DNA of 64,000 bases, taken from Strongylocentrotus purpuratus. Taxonomy: Eukaryota > Echinodermata > Echinoidea > Camarodonta > Strongylocentrotidae. Made by a program: the position numbers and the translations under genes. The notes beneath the pieces are model-generated. The model saw only the letters and a list, made by a program, of their open reading frames with translations. It did not search any database and was not told the DNA's origin. The DNA lies in the NCBI RefSeq assembly GCF_000002235.5, contig NW_022145613.1, positions 8,804,429 to 8,868,428 on the forward strand, read 5' to 3'. How positions within the stretch are numbered: the stretch's first letter is position 1; each line of letters opens with the position of its first letter. This document shows positions 21,601-33,600 of this stretch, piece by piece.

Positions 21601-24600
21601 TCATTTGTAAGCTACGCGTGAAAGCACCCTAAATATTGTCATTAAAATGCCAGTTTGTCCAGTTTTGCAAATGTTACAAAGTGATAAAACCTTACGGTAT
21701 GCCTTTGTCTATCTGGCAAGTCGCATGGGTTTCTTTGCTCTCATTTATGCCATTTGCATTGATTTTGGAGTTGGTACACTAATTCATGGAAAGGAAAGAA
21801 TAAAAATACATTTTAATCTGTGCATCGCGATCTTCTCCCAAAATTGTCATGAGAAAAAAGTGCATCGTGATCTTCTGCCAACATCGTCATGAGTGGAAGT
21901 TTTACTTCTGGAGGTTATAGGAGACGATTCCCATAACTCCAGACTAACAACACAAGTACCTGTATATTGAGCGCAGGGACATCATTCCTCCCCTGACCAG
22001 CCTCATTCATATGTGATGTAGTAAACTGCCTAAAAGTAGAAAGAAGAAAAAAAGAACAAATGCCATAGCCCTAAAAAACATTTTCTTTGTAAAAGAATGG
22101 CAAGTATAGGTGAAAAAAAGCAAAAGCTGCATAGAGCAAGGGACCCTATGAAAGAGTATATTTTTACATGTATCTGTGTGTCATAATACCTTAGTCACAC
22201 CAATAAGACTGACATCACACTGACAACAGTCTGAGCGAAATATTACATTGCTCCTGAATGGCCAAGAATTGGTCGGTTTATAGTAGGTGTGTGGAGTTGG
22301 TCTGGGGTGTGACTGAAATTTGAGAGACAGCAATTTGAAACACAGTGTAGGCATGTCATTTTGATTTAGCTCTGACCCTTTTTTCTTCTTCTTTAGGTAG
22401 TTTACCATATCATGTGTGGTAGAGGGCTAGAAGCTTTTACTTGCTAGTGTTACAGAAATCCTTGTTGTAACATGGGCAAAAGTAGTTGACATGGGCAAAA
22501 GAATTTGTTCAGTATGAGTATACCAAAGTTAATATGATATTATTTACTCCCGCTCATCTGGCTGGCTGACTGGCTTGTGCAGTGCCGTCCATCGTAGTGA
22601 GGAGATCGCCCTTAGCCTCCACGCTAGCATGTTCCAACATACTGTAATGCATCAGATGACCGAGGAGCAGCAGGCATACTGGCTGCGGGCCACCAAAGAC
22701 TACACTCTCCTCGGAACCTATGCCCAGACTGAACTAGGACATGGTACACCCAGCACAATACATGTCTTTCTTGTTCACTGCATTTCCCCCCCCCCCCCCC
22801 CCAAAAAAAAAAAAAAAAAAAAAATGGTCTGCTAGCCTGGTACTGGGGAATTCATATCATTCATATCATCATTTTGTACCTTAATGCATACTCCCAATTG
22901 TTTTGTTTTTCATCTCCGAAATTGTGCATCGATGATGAATTTTAGAAAGCTTTTAAACTGAAGTCCTTATACTTGACTAAAGCATCATAACATTTTTGGA
23001 TTCATTTTTATAACTCTCTATATTTCTGTTATATTTCATTTTAGCTTGAGCTCCAGCTTTTGCAGAATACTTCCTTATTTTATACTAATTATTATTTTTA
23101 TATCTGAGAGAACTTTGGCCTGTGTCTTTGAAAAAAGTGTGTTTTACAAAAAATATAACCGTTCCTAATTATTTAGAACTGCATAGCCTGTTTTTTTAAT
23201 CTTCCGTGTACTCAAATCAGTAATCTTCATTCGCATACATGCAACTGACATTTATTTATTCTCCAAATGTATTCTCTTCTCTTCCTCTTACTGTGCATCT
23301 ATTGGAAATTTCAGAGAAATCTCTTTGCTCATATGCCTGACAGTACAGGAATTTTATATCTGAGGATCCTAAGACAACCATCCCTGGACAACAAACCCCT
23401 GGACGACGAGTCCCTAGCAAAAATACATGTACCCCCACCCCTGACAACTCCATCTACATGTACTATCTAGGAAACGACAATTATACCCTTGGTGACTACC
23501 GGGTACCCCCTAATACAAATACTTCTGAACAACGCCCCCGCCTTACACAACTACTGAAGACAATGTGGTCATGCAAGCATTAATTGGGGTATTTTTCGTA
23601 ATATGGGGGTGATTGGGGGTAGTACTCCAAGTGTGGGATACAGTTGTCGAGTGGAAGAGGCAGACCATGAAAGCTGATCCAACGACCAACCTAACCATGT
23701 TTGAAAGCTGCAACCTTACTGACTGCATTAAACCACTCCTCTGCCATGATTCTCTGTGTCTCTTATCTGCAGGGCCGTACATAAAGTAGAAGAGGCAGCC
23801 CTCCTTCTCCACCCCACCATGTTCTCTCATGCAATCTACTCACAAATGAGTGATGAGCAGCACGTTAAATGGCTCGATGCAGCCTTCAGCTTCACGCTTC
23901 TTGGAACCTATGCCCAAACAGAGTTAGGCCACGGTACAAACATTTCCAGACCTTTCTGTGGCTTCACCTCTCTCTTCCTCTTTTAACACTAACCCTACTT
24001 TCCTATGCTTTATTGAATCATTAATTGTGAATAATAGTCGCTCATAAATCCATCTACAATTTCATTGCATGGTCACAATCCTTTAATTTTTGTTACCTCA
24101 AATTGCTAGAGCAGTTATCGCCTCTGCAAATTGGGATGTCTGTATCTGGATCTAGATGTTTACGATGCAGAGCCCTCCTGTGCAGAGCTAGAATCATGTA
24201 CAGCCAAACCTACGCTTAGCGACCGCCTGTATAGAAAGACCACCTTTCTATAAAGACCACGTTTTTTCTTTTCCCTTGAAAAGTATTACTCAGTAAAAGA
24301 ACCTGTACATAAAGACCACTTTTGCTTGTCTCCCTTAAGTGGTCTTCATATGCAGGTATCACTCTATTGTGACTTGTAAGGTAGTGGCTTTAATTTGTGA
24401 CGTACGACATATGCTGTGGCGATGATTGCTCTATCATTAAAGTAAAAAATTAGTGATTAGTCTTAATTCTTAATTTGGGATCCATCACTTTACCTAGCCA
24501 TAAATACTGAACCCTATTGCTGCCCAAGCCCTGACACAGAGAACAAAGAAAGTAGAATCAGAAGTTATATACAGTCAAACCTGTCTGTAGCGACCACCCA

Positions 24601-27593
24601 AGGGAAACGCAAAAAGTTTTTTTTGCAGACAGGTGGTCTTTGTAGACGAGTTCCTTTAGTACCGTACATGTTTCAATAAGAAACCATTTTCGAGAGAAAA
24701 AAAAATGTGGTCTTTGTGGACAGGTGGTCACTAAAGCAGGTTTGACTGTACCAGGGAGGTGGAATCCATTCCACCTCCCTGGCTTTACTGACAAGAAAGC
24801 AGTCAAGACATACATTCATTTCTGTCAAATTTGTGAAAATCCCTAGGATTGCATGCAAACAGTGGGTAAGTTAAATATTTGCATGACTATCAAAGTTACC
24901 ATCTGTGCTGCTGCATGTACAGTGCGCCCCAGAACAAAATGAAACCGAGAATTATTGATGTTTTATCATAACTTAATCACAATTATAATTAATAAATGAC
25001 ACATATTTGTAAAGATTAGATCCTCCTCTTTCATTTGATGCAACTCATATGATGCATATTTCGATCACGCATGAGTGATTAAAAACGATTTGAAGAGAGG
25101 GTACCAAAAAGTCATTTGGCAGGGAGTATCTGAATTTCAAAGAGAAAATCACATTTCTAAAAAGTTTATTTTCTGCCCTTTCATATGACACCTCAATCAG
25201 GTAAAATGAGCCAGGAATAACAAAGGACTGTTTGTTTAAAATAATGCTTGCATTTCCATAATTTAATTAAACAAATTTTTTATCACTGGCTGCCAGCCGT
25301 AGCAACAAACAGAAGAGTTGACAAAAGACTTAACTCAGTTTCGTTGACGATCAGCCATGCATCAATTCTTTCGTTCTTCTTTGTGCATGGCATGTTATTG
25401 TTGCTAGGTTATTATAGCGTTGTTACATGTACAGTAGTTGGTGTAAATATGATCATTTAAGCCAGGTCATAATTATTTGTGGTATAATTTGGTGTTGACT
25501 TGTAAATATATACTTATTTTGGTATAAAAATTCAATATTTTAATATTGGCCCAAATGTTATGAAAGGTAAATGCTAATTCAATAATATATATATTATAAG
25601 TTGATAATGAGAATTATTCAGATGCATATTCTGATTAATACAATCATTTTAATTACATATTTAATAACAGTACAGCTGTTTACAATACAGAAGGGAAGAA
25701 CAATAATGCAGGTACTTTATAACATCCTTGTAAATAAATAAAATTACATTTGTTCAGTTCAGACTAATTTGTTGTAGGCATAACTGGGTAGTCCTTATCC
25801 AGTTATTTAGTCACCTTGATTATGATATTGAATGAATATTAATGCTGTGTTACTATTTGTTTGTTCAAGCAAACCGCTGGCGCTGGCCTAGATGTTTGAC
25901 GTATAGAATAAACAGACTAGAAGTTAAAGCCGTTGTTTAAAGGTGTTCGAACTTTGCAATTTGGGAAATTTCACCAGGAGCCAGAAATAGAATAAGAAGC
26001 TACAGTCAGGCTGACATCCTTTTGTCAATGAGTTGGATGATCTAAGTAACTTTGTGGGGTCAAATCTTACGGGTAAAATGGGGCAACTATTTCAGGACTT
26101 TTCAAGTACATTATTTATGTCTTCCATTGATTTCTATTGAAATTTTATCTGCTTATCCAATTTTCCTTATCGTTACAAATGTTTCTGGTGTGTTATATTA
26201 CTAAAAAAATGATTCATTTGATCGAAGTTGCTGGTTACAATACCAATAGTTTATGCCAAGTCACCTCGAGTACGATTTTCCTTTATTGAAATAAGGTTCA
26301 CTTGGCCTGTTTAAGTAGATTACGGTGACCCTTATCTATCTAGTATCTTGATATGTGGTTCAGGATCTCTGAAGATGTGTGCAAACATTGGATCAATTTC
26401 ATGATACTTTGTACGGGCAATCTATGAGAAAGTGCAAAGTTCTATGCGGTAATAAAAGCCTTTGTGTAAGATGTATAGGCCCACTGTACATGTTTACAAT
26501 ACAAACTCTTCTTGAATCTATTTCTAACATGTAAGATTAGAATTTTCTGGACATGAAACATTCAAACACTGATATTTAGAGTCGTTTTTGTCATGAGAAA
26601 TATACGTTCATAAATTATAGCTGAAAATCCTGAAATGTTATGTTCTGATTCAGTTATATGATAAGACTTCGTCAAACATTTGCGAATTTGAACCCCATGC
26701 AAAAGTGTGCACAATTTTTCTTGCCTCCCCCCCCCCCTAACTCCCCCCAAAATATAAAAATTTAAAAATGCTTGCTTAATTGCATTGTATAAGCTTTGCT
26801 TCACTTTGGCTTGAGTTTACTGTATTTGCAGAATAGATTCACACTGTTCATGTATTCAGTTCATTTTCACAACCCTTCTCTATCCACCACTGCACTGCAT
26901 GTTGTGTTCTTCTAATCATTGTGCTGTCTTAGTATACAGTTACTAACTTCATTCTTTTCATCATACATGTTCATGTTCATTTTATTTTTAATACATACAT
27001 TTTAAGATACATTTAGACTTTGACACTAGCAAGTTGTTTGATGAGGTGAAATTTTTAAAATTACACACTACCTTATATCTGCTTTAGAAATAGAATTTTA
27101 TAAAGAGAAATTATTTGATATTTTTAGGAAGAGAAAGTACCAATAATTTTATTTGATATGTGCACATTTTGAAAGATTCTTGTAGTTTAACTTGAGATGA
27201 ACCTTTTTTTAGACTCAAATAACATTGATTTCCCTTTAGTTTGATAACTGGAGCTTATTATGCCCACACGACTGAACATTTTCTTTACTTGATATCCATA
27301 AGTCCATATGATAGAGCTAATGCATGATTAAGATTGGGCCCTCTTGAAATGACCCATGAAAACTGTTCATTAGCATTTAAAATATTGAGGGAGAGAGTTT
27401 ATTTGTGCTTCCGTCACCCTGTGTATGTGCTCTAGTTTCATCCAGTTCTCCACTTTCTCTGATTTGCACTAGGAACCTTTTTGCGTGGACTCGAGACAAC
27501 AGCCACTTATGACCCAACGACTCAAGAGTTTGAGATCCATTCACCTACCCTCACCTCCATGAAATGGTGGCCTGGGAACTGTAAGTGATTCCA

Positions 27594-27624
<31 letters not shown>

Positions 27625-30600
27625 AACATTCCCTTTTCCTTATTTATTTCCATCCCCTCTCTTTCGTCTCTCTCTTTCATTCTCTCTTTCATTCTTTCTT
27701 TCTCCTCACTTCTGCTCTCTCTTTCTCTTCCTCTCCCTTTTCTTCCTATTTTGCTCTCCTACTCTCTTCCTATCTGATCTACAGATGTATCAATTACTAT
27801 TCCTTTCCCCTCTCTTTCTGTCTTGCTCTTTTACTCTCTTCTTATCTCTCTCTCTCTCTTCCTCTCCCTCCTTTCTTCTTTTCTCCATCCTCCCTCCCCT
27901 TTTCCTCCCATTTTCCTCTTCCCCTTCTCTCTTCCTCTCTATATCTCTATTTGTCTCTGTCCCTGTATTCCTCCTCTGTCCCTCTTAAAACAGTGTATCT
28001 CCTCTTCCCTCTCTTTCTTCTTGTTTCATGCCATACTTAATGTAATGTGTAAGGAATAGTTTAACCAAGATACATGTACCGGCATGCATGCAGATTTTTT
28101 TATATAAAGAGAAAAACAAGAGAGAAGAATCAGAAAATGCAAGATACATATCTCTTCTTCTTCTTCTGCTTCTTCAAAATAATCTGCCTCCTTCACTGCT
28201 GAAGATTCTTGCAGATGTGTGCGAGTGCATGTGTGTAGGTACTGGTACTTGTACACGTATACATTTCCATGTACATGGTTGTACGTGTCACTGGTAGCAC
28301 CCACCTGCTCATACATGTACCTGGAGAAAAGATAACTCTTTGTTTTTGTGGCTTGCGCTACACCAAAGTGGCTTTGACTTTTTTGCTTTAATGATTTCGT
28401 GCATGTAAAACACTTGGGTCAGGGAACTGTTTTTAAATTTGACTGATATAGTTCATAAATTTTTATCACAAGTATGACATACATTTTTTTCTTTAACATA
28501 CGCTTTCATAAACAGGTAAAGACAGCTATTCACGCCATCGTAGCTGCCCATTCTAAATATTCTTAATATAAATAGGCAATTGGTCTTGTGTGACTCTTAT
28601 AGCTAGGCTAAACATAACTGTCTGACTGTAGCAATCAAAGCAATTAACTCTTTTACTCATCTACACACCCTTCCAGGCAGTCGGTAGAGCAGTGGTCTCG
28701 TAATCCCATGACCCGGGTTCGAAACCAAGTCAATGTGCTAGTGCCCTTTGGTAAGGCATTAATCCTCATTACCAGGTCCCTCTGAGAGGACCTAAAGCCG
28801 TTGGTCTTCTGGTTGCTTACTAAGAAGCCTATATTGCTTTCTTAGCTGTTGGGTAAAATAACCACCACTATCATTCCATTTATCTCCTCACTACAGTGGG
28901 TAAGACAGCTACTCACGCCATCGTAGCTGCCCAGCTCTACACCAAAGGTAGCCGCATGGGAGTTCACATGTTCATGGTGCCGCTACGCAGTCTAGAGACC
29001 CACCTTCCTCATCCTGGTAAGGCCCAACATATGCTCTGGTCACATCTCCTTGCTGGCAACAATTGCTACAACCTTATTTTCTTTTTAAAGATGCAAGGTT
29101 AGGGTTTGGTTGAGATTGGGTTTTAGGTTAGGTTTAGGGTTAGGTATGGTGTTGGTTCCAGAGTTGAAGTTAAGAAGTTAAAAAGTGATCGTAGAAGCAG
29201 TTGTCGCTGGAGCATGTGACAGATTGAAGTATGATTGAAGTATGATTTTAGTTTTGAGTCAAGAAAAATTACAAGGAACGTTGACATGAGAATAGAGGAG
29301 GGTAGTTTCATATTTATGCTCTCAACTGAGAGAGAGCTGGTTTAATGATAATTATTGATTTCATTTTCACTTTTTGCAGTATTGAAATAAACTATTTTTT
29401 CTGAAATGTAAGAATGAAAGTAATGATTTTAGCAACTCAATTTATAATTCATTGTGTTCCTTTAATTTGTTTGTTGATGATATCATTAGGTGTTGAACTG
29501 GGAGACATCGGACCAAAGCTCGGCTATAACAACATTGACAATGGCTTCCTGCGTTTCAACCACTATCGTATCCCCATAGAGAACATGTGCATGAGACATT
29601 CAAAGGTAAGACCTTTGACCCCTGACATTTGACCTTGACCTTTCATCATTCTCATTGTGTTTATTTTGTCTATTTAGATACATTTTGCAAATTAAATTAA
29701 ATTAAATTGCATATTAAAACAAAATACACCAACATGTGATCTGCTCTTCACATGTATTGTGTGATACATATTGGTCAAGACTGCTTTTTGTACATCTTCA
29801 CTCTGTGCAGTCTAAGTGTATAATGCCTCGTTAGTTTATTTCAAAGTGAGATGGGTTGCTAAGACCTGCAAACTGGTAACTACGATACAAACACAGTCGT
29901 GAAGAATATCATCTATCTCTTGAGAGTCTAAAGGGCTTTAACTCCATGCAAAAACATATACGTTCAAGCTCTTCTTGCTCTAAGCAGAAATACATCAAGA
30001 TATATGTGTTGGACCATTGATTGCCCACCAGCCCACTTTCTCTACTTTCTTAGCTTGTTGCTTGGCTGTTTTACTGAACGGTTGACAGAGCTTGTCGCCC
30101 TATCTTATATTGATACATGTTGGCAATTTTTCCCATCATCTTGTAGTTGGTTATAACTTATAAACTTCCTCTCATTCTTAACTTAAGTTGAATAGCAGAT
30201 CTGGGACCCATTTCACAAAGCCTTTATTCAATGACAAATGATAAAAATCTGTGACAAATCTGTTGATACCAATCAGAAGCAAGGATTTCAGTAGCTTATA
30301 ACAAAAACTGTCATTTGTCACTGATGACAAGCTTTGTGAAACGCCCCCTGGTAATGGTCATGTGATAACTGTCTGAAAGCTATTGGGACATGTTGTTTGT
30401 GTAGTACATAAGAATTGATATGAGGTTTTGAATGATCACAATTGAAGAAATTAACTCATTTTTACTGCAATTCACATCCTCTGCACATGGAGATGGTTAT
30501 ACGGGACTACACACACATGTGGCATGAACATTTGATTCACACTTTTCAGCAACTTCTAATCATTGTATTGAATATTGGGGCATTTCTAGAGCAATCCATT

Positions 30601-33600
30601 TCAGGGGTCATTCCTACTATGATATTCTTACACACTAACATAGAAGGGATTAGAAACCTCACAAAATATTGTACACCTTTAATAACCAGACCTTAGGGGT
30701 GTTTCACAAAGATCCTAAGTTGAAATTACCTCTAAGTTGGACTTAAAAATTATGGAAAGCCGTTAGCATCTTTGAAAATATTTTGTAAAAGTTATTTCAA
30801 AAGGCATAAAATGTTGATTCAAATCATTCATATTTGCTTTTATCATGGGAGATTTCATGTTCTTGATGTGAAATTTATGTAAAGTCTAAAATACTTCAAT
30901 TTTTACTTTTGAATATATTTTATTCTAAGGCTACAAATGGCTCTCCATAATTTTTAAGTCTAACTTAGAGTTAAGTTCGACTTAGAATCTTTGTGAAACA
31001 CCATCCTGACCTCAACCTTCTCTCATTAAAACAGGTCATGCCAGATGGTACGTATGTGCCTCCGCCTCACAAGAAGATCAGCTACGGCAGCATGTTGCCA
31101 ATTCGCAGTGGGATCGTGGGCAACACAGGTTGGTACTTGTCCAAGGGTTCCACCATAGCGACGAGGTACAGCGTTGTGAGGCGACAGTCTGAACTCATTC
31201 CTGGGTAAGGCACGATTTTCTGTGGTCAGGAGAGACCCTGTCTACACTCAATAGGGAACTATTTATTAATTTGTAAAACTGGATAGGACTATAAGTTTTA
31301 GTCTCATATTTCGAATTTTTTCATGTGCTTCCTCTTCTTCCTTTTTCTTGTTAATATTCTACTCTCTGTCTCTGTCTCTCTCTCTTTCTCTCACTTTCTT
31401 TCTCTCTTATGATATGCTTTAAAGTACATTGCATTGTGTGTGAGTGAGTGAGTATGGCTGAGTGTGTTTGCAAGATATTTGTAATTGTTTTGTAATAAGT
31501 ATGAATATATATATTATATCTCTTTTTATGCCTCCGCTACAAAGTAGCCGGAGGCATTATGTTTTTGGGTTGTCCGTCCGTCCATACGTCCGTCCGTCCG
31601 TACGTCCCGTTCTCGTGATCGCGTTATCTCAAGAACCGATTGGTTGATTCCCGCCAAACTTGGGTCATGTATGTATCTCACAGAGCCAATGAACTGATTA
31701 GATTTTGGGGTCACGAGATCCAAGGTCAAAGGTCACAGGGCTCATTATTTATGCGAAAATGGCTCGTGATCGCGTTATCTCAAGAACCGATTTATGGATT
31801 CCTGCCAAACTTGAGTCATGTATGTATCTCACAGAGCCAATGAACTGATTAGATTTTGGGGTCACGAGATCCAAGGTCAAAGGTCACAGGGCTCATTATG
31901 TATGCGAAAATGGCTCGTGATCGCGTTATCTCAAGAACTGATTAATGGATTCCTGCCAAACTTAAGTCATGGATGTATCTTGCAGAGCCAATGAACTGAT
32001 TAGATTTTGGGGTCACAAGGTCGAAGGTCAAAGGTCACAGGGCTCATTATGTATGCAAAATAGCTTGTGATCGCATTATCTCAAAAACCGATTGATGGAT
32101 TCCTGCCAAACTCAGGTCATGTATGTATCTTGCAGAGCCAATGAAATGATTCGATTTTGGGGTCACCAGGTCAAAGGTCACAGGGGTCTTTATGTATCCA
32201 ACAATAGCTTGTGATCGCATTATCATGAGATCAAATAGACAGATTACTATCAAACTCAAGTCATGTATGTATCTTGCAGAGCCAATGAACTGATTAGATT
32301 TTGGGGTCACCAGGTCGAAGGTCAAAGGTCACATGGCTCATTATGTATGCCAAAAATAGCTTGTGCATGCATTATCATTAAAACCCACAGATGGATTACA
32401 ATCAAACTTGAATTTAAAAATTGTTTCTGTTTTGGTTTGTAAAATTGCTCTATGGCGGAGGCATCATTTTTGACTGCGCGCAGTCAAAGTTCCATCTAGT
32501 TTGTTTTGTATGTTATAGTAAGTTTTTATTATATTTGTATTTAATTGTATGTTAATGTGCCCCATTTACAAGCTCTGCTTCTCAGGGGTCCATAGCCTGT
32601 CATCATGTTATAATTGTACCAGTACCAGTGTCATTGTAAATTGTTTTTAATGATTGGCTGAAATTGAATTGAATATTTGATTCCACACCCATAACTAGTT
32701 TAGAGAGAAAGCTGTGACATGCAACCACTTGAGAACATAGGTCAATGCATGGAGATTGAAATAGTTCCTCTTATGGGCTTCTTTTGCATCAGCTATATGC
32801 TAGGGTTGTCATGTGTAATCAAACATATATATTGCAACATATTTCTGATGGGGGACTTTGTTCCTGGAGCAGGGATTTCAACAAAATTTAAAATACTTCA
32901 ACAATTCAAACTATGGCTTTATGTAATAATAGCAGGAGTGGGGATTAGAAACATATACAGTGTGCTAATATTCATCTTTTGGATAGAGAAGAAAATTAAA
33001 GACGCTTTTTACTCTGATCCCCCTGCATAAGGTAGGACAAGCAAAATTTGATACCACTAATTAATTTCAGGGCATGTTGATCTGATTGATTTAAGTGTGA
33101 CACATTGCTTATAAATACAATTTGTTTTAGTACAACACATCGAGAGTTCAGTGACACAAAGACGTAACTCCATTTTGGCCATTTTGAGAAAAAGTGGGTT
33201 GTGTCACTGAGCGCTCGGGCCTTACGGAATAAGTCTATGTTTCACTAGCCATTGACTTCAATGGGATGTTGGGTTAAGTTAAGTCTTTGTGTTTCCTGGA
33301 ATGCCCACATTTTTCTGAACATGTTGATATTAAATACTCATTTTGGCAAAATATGGAGTAATATCTTTGTGTCACTGGACTCTCAACATATTGTTAATAA
33401 ACCCTAGCCAAAGCAATATCTTGCTGTAGTAATCAATGGGTTAATTTTCAATTGATTTGTGGTTCTAATTTCATGTGAAGAACCAAAGAAGCCAAGATCC
33501 TGGACTACCAGAGCCAGCAACTGAAGATCTTCCCCAACCTTGCCACGGCCTTTGCCTTCATCTTCACTGGACGCGAGATGATGAAGCATTACTTTGAGAG

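Noticed and set aside
24000-27472. Search for a fourth ACOX1 exon 3
   Set aside because: I looked for a further TYAQTE-type end before exon 4 and found none; only MITEs and AT-rich intron.
28676-28760. Possible tRNA gene (B box GGGTTCGAAACC)
   Set aside because: No acceptor-stem pairing and a family-specific SINE body follows; the same holds for 40026-40100 and the minus-strand boxes at 36060-36135 and 63931.
31612-32505. CRISPR-like regular repeats
   Set aside because: Units are ~151 bp and repeat along their whole length, with no unique spacers, in an intron of an animal gene.
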